Below, in pieces: positions 1 to 8,260 of a stretch of 64,000 nucleotides of DNA. The DNA is from Acidobacteriota bacterium (GTDB lineage: Bacteria > Acidobacteriota > Blastocatellia > Pyrinomonadales > Pyrinomonadaceae): NCBI GenBank assembly GCA_029781855.1, contig JAKOVX010000068.1:124001-188000 (forward strand), read 5' to 3'. The position numbers and the translations under genes are program-made. The first letter of the stretch is position 1. The number at the start of each line of letters is the position of its first letter. Below the pieces are notes generated by a model, which ran no database searches, was not told the DNA's origin, and saw nothing but the letters and a program-made list of their open reading frames with translations.

Positions 1-771
1 TTTCGCCAGTTCCGCGAGCGATTTCTTGTTGTAGTTTGCCTCGGAATCGCGGAGTTCGACCGGCGGTTTTGCGGCGGAAGCAAAACGCTTCTGGATCGCA
101 TTCACGGTCTTTGTATTAGCCGCTGCAGCCTCAGGCGTGTCGCCGGCGAGTTCGAACAACTTGGTCATGAATTCGGCAAATTTCTGTCGGGTCTCGACCG
201 ATTTTGCGTCGTCCTTGAACCAATAATCGCGATTTGGCAAGCCAACTCCGCCCTGAGATGCGCCTGCCAAATTTGCGTTGCTGTCCTTATCGTCGGGACC
301 GATGCCGAACCGGAAAAATCCGCCAAAGCCGCGTTTGTGAAACGCAGCGATCTCTCGCTGCAGGTCGGCCGTCGTCTTGATCTGATCGATCTCGGCAAAG
401 AACGGCTGGAGCGGCGCGATCCCTTTCTTTTCGATCGTGGCCTCGTCCATACAGGATGCGTAGTAGTCGCCGACGAGCTGCGTATCGCTTCCCTTCGGAG
501 CGTTGGCCGCTTTGGCGGCATTTTCGACCACCTGCTTCAAAACGTTCTGGTTATTCTCGTAAACGATCAAAAAACTGCCCCAGCTCGGGTATTCCGCCGG
601 GATCTTGGTCGTTTTCAACCAGTTACCGTTGGCGTATTGGTAGAAATCGTTGCAGGCGTCTACCGAGGTGTCCATCCGACTGGTGTCGAAGCCCTTACTT
701 TGGGCGACGGAAACCATCGTCATTGAAAACAGCACGCCCAGAGCCGCCGAAAATCTTAAGAAAGATCTCAT
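1..771 (-). CDS. M13 family metallopeptidase (neprilysin/PepO-like), N-terminal part
   Basis: The first 257 codons of an exported zinc endopeptidase of the M13 (neprilysin/PepO) family; the rest lies beyond the left edge. It starts at ATG 769-771, with an AGGGAG ribosome site at 783-788, and begins with a signal peptide of about 23 residues ending in SVAQ. The mature protein opens with the family's N-terminal signature (DACNDFYQYANGNWL, around residues 38-52), followed by the helical M13_N region with the typical LVGDYYASCMDE and GLPNRDYW segments. The catalytic HExxH motif would be in the missing C-terminal half, so activity cannot be judged. Family members cleave peptides in the periplasm or outside the cell. 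It is transcribed away from the photolyase gene with about 90 bp between. Confidence 0.9.
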   Translation of the reverse strand, partial: MRSFLRFSAALGVLFSMTMVSVAQSKGFDTSRMDTSVDACNDFYQYANGNWLKTTKIPAEYPSWGSFLIVYENNQNVLKQVVENAAKAANAPKGSDTQLVGDYYASCMDEATIEKKGIAPLQPFFAEIDQIKTTADLQREIAAFHKRGFGGFFRFGIGPDDKDSNANLAGASQGGVGLPNRDYWFKDDAKSVETRQKFAEFMTKLFELAGDTPEAAAANTKTVNAIQKRFASAAKPPVELRDSEANYNKKSLAELAK

Positions 772-860
772 TTTTTAAAAAACTCCCTGAAATTTCATTT
801 AATTTAGAAAGACCGACTAAACCATTACGAATCAAACCTTAAACGGTTTCAAAATAGGCG

Positions 861-2240
861 TCAGACGAGGCTTTTGGTCCACGCAATGTACTTCTTCGAA
901 TCGAACTTTTTGCCCGTGCTCCCGCTCGTCATGTAACGGATCGTTCCGAAAACCGGGCGTTCCATCCACGGCCGATCGTGCTTGCCGAAGCACCATAGAA
1001 TGCCGGCGTACGAATTCGGGTCGCGTCCGTCGAGGCAGTATTTGTTATTTAGATGCACGAGGGTTGCAAATGCAACCTCGTAGGAAGGCGACCAGGCGAT
1101 AACGTTCTTTCCCCACAGCATCCGGACGTAATTGTGCATTTCGCCGGTCACGACCATTTCGCGTTGGGCGGCGTTCCAGAGTTCGTCGTGGGTCTTACCC
1201 GCCTCCAACTGTTCGAGTGAGTAGTTGAACTGCCGCTCATCGTCCGCGTGTTCACGCATTGTCTTGTGTACCCAGGCCGGCAACGCGTCGAGTGAATCGT
1301 AATTCGGGTTAAACCGCGTCATGTTGAACGACAGCTCACGGCGGACGATGAGTTCCTCAAGATACGCGTCTTTCGATTCCTGAGGTGCGTCGGAATCACG
1401 GACGGCCAATGCGACCTCGATCGGCGAGAGAAAGCCGAAATGCAGATATGACGACAGCCGGGACGAGCCGTCGCGGTCTGGTTTGCTTCGCGCAGTGTTG
1501 TAATCGGGCAGGATCTCGTTGACAAACTTGTTGAGGCGATCACGTCCTGCAGTAGTTCCGCCGCGATAATGCCGCGACGGCTTAACGGCATGGTCGATGT
1601 CGCATTCGGCGACGAGTTCAGATATCGTTGCCGACGTGACGATCGTTTCAGGACAGTCGACGTCGAGTCCAACGCCAGAGACATTGACATTTTCGAACGG
1701 CAGCGGCTTGAGATACCGCTCGAGCAGCTTGTTGATCTTCGGACGGATCGTGTAAGCAGCGTACTCCTCCTTATCGAATTTCGCCATCGGAATGACGCCG
1801 TTCGAATCGACTGCGAAGACCGGCATCTCCGCCTTTTCTGCCACGCGCCGGTTGTGTTCCGGGATGATGAAACACGGATAGTCGTCGGTGACGATCAGTG
1901 CGGCGTCTTTTGCGAGTGCCGCCACGGTTCGTTTTGGCGAGTCTGCGTTCTGCTGAAGATAGAAAACGTAACGGATGCCGAGCCGTTCAAACTCGACCCG
2001 CTTCTCCTCGACGCCCTCGAGGATAAATGTATGCAGCCGGTCGCTCGCCCACGGATAGTTGTATTTCAGGCCTTCATAAACGACGAGCGGTAGCTTTAGC
2101 TCGTTCGCTTTTCGGATCGCAAAGATGAGCGCATGGTTATTATCCACGCGTTTGTACATCTGCATCCAATAAAGCACGTAACGGGCGTTCGCGTTCGTTG
2201 GCCTGTCATTTAGTTGAATTACCCTTTCGTTGATACGCAT
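861..2240 (-). CDS. phr: Class II CPD photolyase
   Basis: A 459-residue deoxyribodipyrimidine photolyase, which uses light and FAD to split cyclobutane pyrimidine dimers in DNA. It matches class II photolyases rather than the E. coli PhrB type: an N-terminal Rossmann-like domain opens with NDRP and YVLYWMQMYKRV (residues 11-32), and the C-terminal FAD-binding half has the class II blocks SSYLHFGFLSP, EELIVRRELSFN and WCFGKHDRPW. Length is normal for the class. It begins at ATG 2238-2240 and is divergent from the glycosidase-like gene; 53 bases separate the two starts. It appears monocistronic. Confidence 0.93.
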   Translation of the reverse strand: MRINERVIQLNDRPTNANARYVLYWMQMYKRVDNNHALIFAIRKANELKLPLVVYEGLKYNYPWASDRLHTFILEGVEEKRVEFERLGIRYVFYLQQNADSPKRTVAALAKDAALIVTDDYPCFIIPEHNRRVAEKAEMPVFAVDSNGVIPMAKFDKEEYAAYTIRPKINKLLERYLKPLPFENVNVSGVGLDVDCPETIVTSATISELVAECDIDHAVKPSRHYRGGTTAGRDRLNKFVNEILPDYNTARSKPDRDGSSRLSSYLHFGFLSPIEVALAVRDSDAPQESKDAYLEELIVRRELSFNMTRFNPNYDSLDALPAWVHKTMREHADDERQFNYSLEQLEAGKTHDELWNAAQREMVVTGEMHNYVRMLWGKNVIAWSPSYEVAFATLVHLNNKYCLDGRDPNSYAGILWCFGKHDRPWMERPVFGTIRYMTSGSTGKKFDSKKYIAWTKSLV

Positions 2241-2260
2241 TGAACAGTATTATATGAATG

Positions 2261-2284
2261 AACCACCACAGAAACACGGAGAAC
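2261..2284. repeat. Single arm of the ccacagag-type intergenic repeat
   Basis: The stretch reads accaccacagaaacacggag and resembles the arms flanking the GxxExxY gene at 49924 and 50316. Only one arm is recognisable. It lies in the leader of the following gene, and its cggag end probably doubles as that gene's ribosome binding site. Low confidence because it is short and solitary. Confidence 0.4.
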
Positions 2285-2293
2285 CCATAAAGA

Positions 2294-3481
2294 ATGAAAA
2301 TGAATATTTCCCGAAATACGATACCTTACTCCCAATTCGCCGGCTTTCGGCTATTGGTTTCTTTGCTCTGCGTTCTGTGTGCCTGCGCGGCTAATCTTAC
2401 CGCCCAGGATTTCAAAATCGTCCGGGATGGAGTCGAGTACGCTGCAGTTACACGCGAGATCAGCGGCCTGAAGGTGAATATTAACCTGCTGCGTTTGGAT
2501 CTAAAAAAGGTCCGTCTCGATGTCGTGCACGCGAACGACTCAGTGATCGGAACCGAAACTACTTCGTCGATCGCATCGCGAAATCGTGCCATTGCTGCGA
2601 TAAATGCCGGATTTTTCAGGCTCGATACAAGTGCTTTCGCCGGGGATCCGGCCGGGGTGTTTCAGATCAACGGAAAGCTGCTGAGCGAGGCAAATAACGG
2701 GCGGGTACAGTTGCTGATCGAAAACAAGCCGCGCCAGACTGACGTATTCATTGCTCACTTGATCCTAACCGAAAAGATCCGGATGGGTTCCCAAACGATC
2801 GACCTGACCGGGATAAATCGTGAACGGACCAAGGAAGATCTGATAATGTACACCCCGGAATTTGGCCAGACGACGCTAACGAATAGCGACGGCGTCGAGC
2901 TTCTGGTCAGTAAGTTTCGCATTTTGGGAATTAAGAAGGACCTGGGTGACGCGGTGATCCCGGCTGACGGTTTTGTGCTCTCCGGGACCGGCAAATATCG
3001 CGATTGGCTTCTCAAAGAAGCGGGCAAGAACGCCCTCGTGACTTTTGTCAGACACGCCGACGGACTTCCGTCGGGCCTCACAGCCGATCCGATGACCTAT
3101 CCGAGCGAATGGGACATTGTCGGCGGGGTTCCTCAATTGATCAGTAATGGCCGGATCCAGATCGACTGGGAAGCGGAAAAGACAACCAAATCCTTCGTCG
3201 AAACCCGGCATCCGCGAACCGCGGTGGCGATCCTGAACGACGGCAAATTCCTGATGGTCACGGTCGACGGCCGAAGCGAGTCGAGCGGCGGCATCGGGCT
3301 GCAGGATCTGGCTGAATATCTGCTGAGCCTCGGGGCGGTCGACGCAATGAACCTCGACGGCGGTGGATCTACAACGATGTATCTCGACGGCAAGGTCGTA
3401 AATCACCCTTCGGACAAGGATGGCGAACGAAGAGTCAGCGACGCGATCATCGTCACTCCGCGTGATAAAGCAAAGAATTAG
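2294..3481 (+). CDS. Exported phosphodiester glycosidase family protein (NAGPA/DUF2233-like)
   Basis: A 395-residue protein with a signal peptide (hydrophobic stretch around residues 17-34, likely cleaved after LTAQ). The mature part matches the phosphodiester glycosidase/NAGPA-like fold: INAGFFRLDTSAFAGDPAG near the middle of the N-terminal half, RHPRTAVAILNDGKFLMVTVDGR, and the diagnostic C-terminal MNLDGGGSTTMYLDG near residue 355. Relatives remove N-acetylglucosamine from phosphodiesters or act on exopolysaccharide, but the substrate here cannot be read from sequence. A second in-frame ATG at 2300 is an equally possible start. It is convergent with the clpA group. Confidence 0.85.
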   Translation: MKMNISRNTIPYSQFAGFRLLVSLLCVLCACAANLTAQDFKIVRDGVEYAAVTREISGLKVNINLLRLDLKKVRLDVVHANDSVIGTETTSSIASRNRAIAAINAGFFRLDTSAFAGDPAGVFQINGKLLSEANNGRVQLLIENKPRQTDVFIAHLILTEKIRMGSQTIDLTGINRERTKEDLIMYTPEFGQTTLTNSDGVELLVSKFRILGIKKDLGDAVIPADGFVLSGTGKYRDWLLKEAGKNALVTFVRHADGLPSGLTADPMTYPSEWDIVGGVPQLISNGRIQIDWEAEKTTKSFVETRHPRTAVAILNDGKFLMVTVDGRSESSGGIGLQDLAEYLLSLGAVDAMNLDGGGSTTMYLDGKVVNHPSDKDGERRVSDAIIVTPRDKAKN

Positions 3482-3507
3482 TTGAATTTACGGTCTTGAC
3501 AACGACG

Positions 3508-3660
3508 TTAACGAGCTTGTTCGGCCGGCGGAGGCGTCGGTGCAGCGGGCTCGGCAGACGGTCCTAAATAGTGGAGGTACAGGAACCACGCCAGGGTAGC
3601 CAAAAGGGCGCCGATGACCGCGGATATTATTGACGATCTTAGGTCGCGCTTTTGAGCCAT
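3508..3660 (-). CDS. 50-residue single-pass membrane protein behind clpA
   Basis: A small ORF of 50 residues beginning at ATG 3658-3660, 19 bases after the clpA stop and on the same strand. It has a basic N-terminus (MAQKRDLRSS), one transmembrane helix (about residues 11-30) and a Pro/Ala-rich tail (SAEPAAPTPPPAEQAR). A longer frame through 3822 exists but overlaps the end of clpA and has no clear ribosome site, so the short form is preferred. I do not recognise the family. The context suggests cotranscription with clpA. Confidence 0.55.
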   Translation of the reverse strand: MAQKRDLRSSIISAVIGALLATLAWFLYLHYLGPSAEPAAPTPPPAEQAR

Positions 3661-3679
3661 AAGAGGTTTCGTCGTATCG

Positions 3680-5929
3680 CTACTGCTCGAACTTAAGCTC
3701 GATATCCTCGCCCACAACTTCGACCAATGCACTGCCGCCGTGGACGAGTTTGCCAAACAGGATCTCGTTAGCGAGCCGCTGCTTGATCTTTTCGTGAATG
3801 AGCCGCGACATCGGCCTCGCACCGTAGCGGGCGTCGAAGCCGTTCTTGGCGAGCCACTCGCGGGCGGCTTCTGTCAGCTTTACCAAAACACGTTTTTCGG
3901 CAAGCTGGCCATTGAGCTCGTTGATGAATTTATCGACGATCAGCTTGATGACGTCGAGGTCGAGCGCCTTGAAAGGCACCCAAGCGTCAAGCCGGTTGCG
4001 AAATTCCGGAGTAAATGTACGTTCGATGACGCCTTTGGCATTTCCCTTGGTGTCGGCCGCGTTGCGGAAACCCATTCCGCCGCTCGACAGTTCGCGGGCA
4101 CCGGCGTTCGTCGTCATTATCAGGATGACGTTTCGAAAATCGGCCTTCTTGCCATTGTTGTCCGTTAAGGTCGCCGAGTCCATCACTTGCAAAAGCAGAT
4201 TGAAGAGGTTCGGATGCGCTTTTTCGATCTCATCGAGAACGAGCACTGCGTGTGGCGTCCTCATGATCGCCTCGGTCAGTAGGCCGCCCTGATCGAATCC
4301 GACATATCCGGGCGGCGCGCCGATCAGCCGCGAGACAGTGTGCGGCTCGGCGTATTCGCTCATATCAAAGCGGATGAATTCGACGCCGAGGATCTCGGCG
4401 AGCTGCTTCGAAACCTCAGTTTTTCCGACGCCCGTCGGGCCCGAGAACAGAAACGAACCGACCGGCTTGGTCTGGTGCCCGAGGCCGGCACGCGAGATCT
4501 GAATGGCATCGACGATCGCGTCGATCGCTTCGTCCTGGCCAAATATTGCCTTTTTTATATCGTCGCGAAGCGTTTTCAAACGCTCCTTTTCATCGGCGAC
4601 GACCGTTTTCGGGGGAATTTTCGCCATCCTGGCAATGGTGTTCTCGACCATCTGGACCGAGACTTTCTTTGGACGGCGGCTCTCCGGCAAGAGCTTGACG
4701 GATGCCCCAACCTCATCGATCACGTCGATCGCCTTGTCGGGCAGGAAACGGTCGTTGATGTATTTGCCGGCAAGCTCCGAGGCCGTACGGAGCGATTCGT
4801 TGCTGTATTTTACGCCGTGGTAGTCCTCGTAGAACTTCTTGAGGCCCTTGAGTATTTGATAGGTTTCTTCGACAGTCGGCTCGTTGATATCGATCCGCTG
4901 AAATCGCCGTGCGAGCGCCCGGTCGCGGTCGAATGCGGCCTTGAACTCGGCGTGCGTCGTCGAGCCGATACAACGTAGGTCACCGGCCGCCAATGCCGGC
5001 TTAAGGATATTCGACGCGTCCATCGAACCCCCGGAAACAGCTCCGGCGCCGACGATCGTATGGATCTCGTCTATGAACAGGATCGCGTTCTCCTGCTGTT
5101 TGAGTTCGTTAATGATCGCCTTGAAACGCTGCTCAAAATCACCGCGGTACCGCGTACCGGCAAGCACGGCGCCCATGTCGAGGGCGAAAACCTTGGCGTC
5201 TTTCAATATCTCGGGAACGTCGCCGTCACTGATCTTAAGTGCAAGACCCTCGGCAAGAGCGGTCTTTCCGACGCCGGGTTCGCCGACATAGAGAGGATTA
5301 TTCTTCTTGCGGCGGCAGAGCACCTGGATCGTGCGTTCTATCTCGGCCTCGCGTCCGACGATCGGGTCGATCTCGCCCGCGGCCGCCTTAGCTACGAGTT
5401 CGACGGTAAAGCTCTCAAGCGGCTTCTTACGCGGAGCCGCACTCGGGCCGTCCGGATCCTCCTCGTCGATGCCCTCCGGGATCGGCTCGCCAAAATCTAT
5501 CTTCGAGATGCCGTGCGAAATGTAATTGAGCACGTCGAGTCGTGTAATGCCCTGCTGCAAAAGGAGATAGACCGCGTACGATTGCTCCGCCTGGTAGAGC
5601 GATGCGAGGATGTTGCCGCCGTCCACGGCACCCTGGCCGCTGCCCTCGGCTTGCAGGACGGCATACGAGATCGTCGACTGAAACGTCGAGGTCAGCTCGG
5701 GCATCGTCTTGACGCCCTCCGGCATTTTCTCGAGCACGCCGTCGAAATACTCCTGCAGCGCACGGCCGATCTCGTCGATCTGGGCCCCGCAATTGAAAAG
5801 GATCTCCCGGGCTGCCGCGTCCTCGAGCAACGCGAACAGCAGATGCTCGAGCGTCACAAACTCGTGTCGGTGCCGAACGGCCTCATCAACCGCGTAGCTA
5901 AGTGTTTCTTCTAATTCTCTCGTCAGCAT
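3680..5929 (-). CDS. clpA: ClpA: ATP-dependent Clp protease ATP-binding subunit
   Basis: A 749-residue Hsp100 unfoldase that feeds substrates to the ClpP peptidase. The N-terminal Clp_N double repeat covers about residues 1-145. The first AAA+ module has Walker A GEPGVGKTALAEG (around residue 215) and Walker B ILFIDEIHTIVGAG. The second has Walker A GPTGVGKTEVSKQ (around residue 495) and the VLVLDEIEKAHPNLFNLLLQ block, followed by the C-terminal D2-small domain. There is no long middle coiled-coil of the ClpB/ClpC type, and the length fits ClpA. The adaptor gene clpS, often next door, is not adjacent. It follows thrB by 54 bases on the same strand, so readthrough from thrB is possible. Confidence 0.95.
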   Translation of the reverse strand: MLTRELEETLSYAVDEAVRHRHEFVTLEHLLFALLEDAAAREILFNCGAQIDEIGRALQEYFDGVLEKMPEGVKTMPELTSTFQSTISYAVLQAEGSGQGAVDGGNILASLYQAEQSYAVYLLLQQGITRLDVLNYISHGISKIDFGEPIPEGIDEEDPDGPSAAPRKKPLESFTVELVAKAAAGEIDPIVGREAEIERTIQVLCRRKKNNPLYVGEPGVGKTALAEGLALKISDGDVPEILKDAKVFALDMGAVLAGTRYRGDFEQRFKAIINELKQQENAILFIDEIHTIVGAGAVSGGSMDASNILKPALAAGDLRCIGSTTHAEFKAAFDRDRALARRFQRIDINEPTVEETYQILKGLKKFYEDYHGVKYSNESLRTASELAGKYINDRFLPDKAIDVIDEVGASVKLLPESRRPKKVSVQMVENTIARMAKIPPKTVVADEKERLKTLRDDIKKAIFGQDEAIDAIVDAIQISRAGLGHQTKPVGSFLFSGPTGVGKTEVSKQLAEILGVEFIRFDMSEYAEPHTVSRLIGAPPGYVGFDQGGLLTEAIMRTPHAVLVLDEIEKAHPNLFNLLLQVMDSATLTDNNGKKADFRNVILIMTTNAGARELSSGGMGFRNAADTKGNAKGVIERTFTPEFRNRLDAWVPFKALDLDVIKLIVDKFINELNGQLAEKRVLVKLTEAAREWLAKNGFDARYGARPMSRLIHEKIKQRLANEILFGKLVHGGSALVEVVGEDIELKFEQ

Positions 5930-5983
5930 CCTGAGAATATCTTAGCAGGTTTGTAGCGATTGAAAATAGTGGATCAACGGCCG

Positions 5984-6901
5984 CTACGCGACTCGAACTC
6001 CTTGATGACCTATTCGCGAGACATAAGTGTTGAACGGAATCCCGGTTTCCGAATAAACAGCGTGCATTGCACGCTCAACGCTGATGGCGGTTTCATGCGT
6101 AATACTGAGCATAAAGACTGACGGCCCAGATCCGGAAATGCCACCGCCGATGGCACCGGCAGCGAGGCTCGCGGCCTTCAGCTCATCAAATTTCGGAATT
6201 AGCGAGCTGCGGACAGGCTCGACGATCGTGTCGACCATCGAACGCGCGATCAAGCCGTAGTCGCCTTTAGCAAGGGCGGCGACGAGCGAGCCGAGGTTGC
6301 TCCAGTTGCGGACCGCTTCTCTTAAAGGCACGTCCTTCGGCAGCATCGCACGGGCCTCGCTGGTTTTGATCTCGATCTGCGGGTGGATGACCGTCGCATA
6401 GAGCGGCGGAAAATCGATCTCGACGATGTCGAGCGGCTCGGTCGATCGAACAAGCGTAAAGCCGCCGTAGATGCACGGCGCGAGATTGTCGGCGTGACGC
6501 GAACCCGAGGCGAGCATTTCGCCGGCCATCGCGAGTTCAACTAGTTCAAGCTTGGTGAACCGCTCGCCGATCAAGTGGTTAGCGGCAACGACGGCCCCAC
6601 AGGCGCTTGCGGCGCTCGAACCGATTCCGCTGCCGGGCTTGATATGTTTTGTGATCTCGACCTCGAAACCGTGATCTAGTTCGGTGGCATTGATCAGTGC
6701 CTGTAGTGCGACGCCGGCGACGTTTTGCTCCGCATCGGTCGGCAGGCCAAAACCGTCGTGGTGAACTATCCGGATCGCGCGTTCGCTGATCCTGCGGACC
6801 GTCATCTCGTCGAATGGAGTTTCGAGCGCAAATCCGAGGCAATCAAAACCGCAGACTACGTTCGAAACCGTCGCCGGCGCTAAAACCTTGATCTCATCCA
6901 T
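5984..6901 (-). CDS. thrB: Homoserine kinase
   Basis: A 305-residue GHMP-family kinase that phosphorylates homoserine, the step before threonine synthase. Motif 1 is near the N-terminus (LAPATVSNVVCGFDCLGFAL). The ATP-binding motif 2 PGSGIGSSAASA spans residues 89-100, and motif 3 GGISGSGPSVFM is near the C-terminus. The start is ATG 6899-6901. It is divergent from thrC-thrA across a 66-bp gap, so the three threonine genes cluster but are not one transcript. The length is normal for ThrB. Confidence 0.95.
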   Translation of the reverse strand: MDEIKVLAPATVSNVVCGFDCLGFALETPFDEMTVRRISERAIRIVHHDGFGLPTDAEQNVAGVALQALINATELDHGFEVEITKHIKPGSGIGSSAASACGAVVAANHLIGERFTKLELVELAMAGEMLASGSRHADNLAPCIYGGFTLVRSTEPLDIVEIDFPPLYATVIHPQIEIKTSEARAMLPKDVPLREAVRNWSNLGSLVAALAKGDYGLIARSMVDTIVEPVRSSLIPKFDELKAASLAAGAIGGGISGSGPSVFMLSITHETAISVERAMHAVYSETGIPFNTYVSRIGHQGVRVA

Positions 6902-6967
6902 ATTTTAGGAAACCGGGGCAAACGTTATATGATTTAGAGGCTTTCGAGCCCGTCCGTTTCCTCGCCG

Positions 6968-8260
6968 ATGCACTACTTTAGCACAAACCGAAAATCGCCA
7001 GCCACGTCCTTCCGGGACGCGGTTTTGGCTGGCCAACCTGACGACAAAGGCCTGTATTTTCCGTCCGAGATACCGAAACTCGAGCCTGACTTCGTTGAGC
7101 GGCTGCACGCGATCGATAACGAGCAGATCGCATTCGACGTCATTCGGCCGTATGTCGCAGGTGAGATACCGGACGATGACCTTTTTGAGATATGCAGTGA
7201 GACGGTCAATTTTGATTTTCCGTTGGTTGAGATCACAGATCGGATATCGACACTCGAACTGTTTCACGGGCCGACGCTCGCGTTCAAGGACGTCGGGGCA
7301 CGGTTCATGAGCCGGTGCCTCCGGCATTTTTCGTCCGACCGATCCGAGAAGACAGTAGTGATAGTCGCAACATCGGGCGACACGGGCGGTGCCGTCGCAG
7401 CCGGGTTTCATGGTGTCGAAGGCATCGAGGTCGTGATTCTTTATCCAAAAGGAAAGGTGAGCAAGGTCCAGGAACTGCAGTTGACCACACTGGGCGGAAA
7501 TGTAACTACTTTGGAATTACGCGGAACTTTTGACGATTGTCAGATGCTTGCCAAGCAGGCATTAGCGGACCCGGACCTGCGGACCAGAGTTCACATGACC
7601 TCGGCTAATTCCATCAACGTCGCACGTTGGCTGCCGCAGCAGTTCTATTATTTCTACGCGCTCAAGCAATGGGCGGGCGAATCACCGGTGATCTCTGTTC
7701 CGAGCGGTAACTTCGGAAACCTGGCGTCCGGCATCCTCGCGAATATCTCGGGCCTGCCGGTCGCGAAATTCATCGCCGCGTGCAATGCCAATGATGTCGT
7801 GCCGAGATTTATGCAAACCGCCGATTACGAGCCGAGGCCCTCGGTGGCTACGCTCTCGAATGCAATGGACGTCGGCGCGCCGAGCAATTTTGTGCGTATC
7901 CTCGAGATATTCGATAACAAATTTGTCGATCTGAAGGAGCGGCTCGAGGCGGTCAGCGTGTCCGATGAGACGACCGCGAGCACAATGCGGGAAATATATT
8001 CACAATGTAATTACTTGCTCGATCCGCACGGAGCTGTCGGTTATCGGGCACTCGCGGATCATTTGCAGACACATCCGGAGCAACGTGGAATCGTTCTCGA
8101 AACGGCACATCCGGTGAAATTCGACTCGGTAAATGAGATAATCGGGACACAGGTCGATATGCCTGCATCTGTGCGAGAGCTTTATTCGCGAGAAAAACGG
8201 AGCACGGAGATCGGTATCGATTACGCGGCGGTGCGGGAGATAATTGAGTCCAAGATATGA
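6968..8260 (+). CDS. thrC: Threonine synthase
   Basis: A 430-residue PLP enzyme that converts O-phosphohomoserine to threonine. It is the long bacterial/fungal (ThrC fold-II) type, with the N-terminal block NRKSPATSFRDAVLAGQPDD, the PLP-lysine region HGPTLAFKDVGARF (Lys107), ATSGDTGGAVAAGF for phosphate binding, and TSANSINVARWLPQQFYYF. Its last four bases (ATGA) overlap the start of thrA, which implies translational coupling. Confidence 0.96.
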   Translation: MHYFSTNRKSPATSFRDAVLAGQPDDKGLYFPSEIPKLEPDFVERLHAIDNEQIAFDVIRPYVAGEIPDDDLFEICSETVNFDFPLVEITDRISTLELFHGPTLAFKDVGARFMSRCLRHFSSDRSEKTVVIVATSGDTGGAVAAGFHGVEGIEVVILYPKGKVSKVQELQLTTLGGNVTTLELRGTFDDCQMLAKQALADPDLRTRVHMTSANSINVARWLPQQFYYFYALKQWAGESPVISVPSGNFGNLASGILANISGLPVAKFIAACNANDVVPRFMQTADYEPRPSVATLSNAMDVGAPSNFVRILEIFDNKFVDLKERLEAVSVSDETTASTMREIYSQCNYLLDPHGAVGYRALADHLQTHPEQRGIVLETAHPVKFDSVNEIIGTQVDMPASVRELYSREKRSTEIGIDYAAVREIIESKI

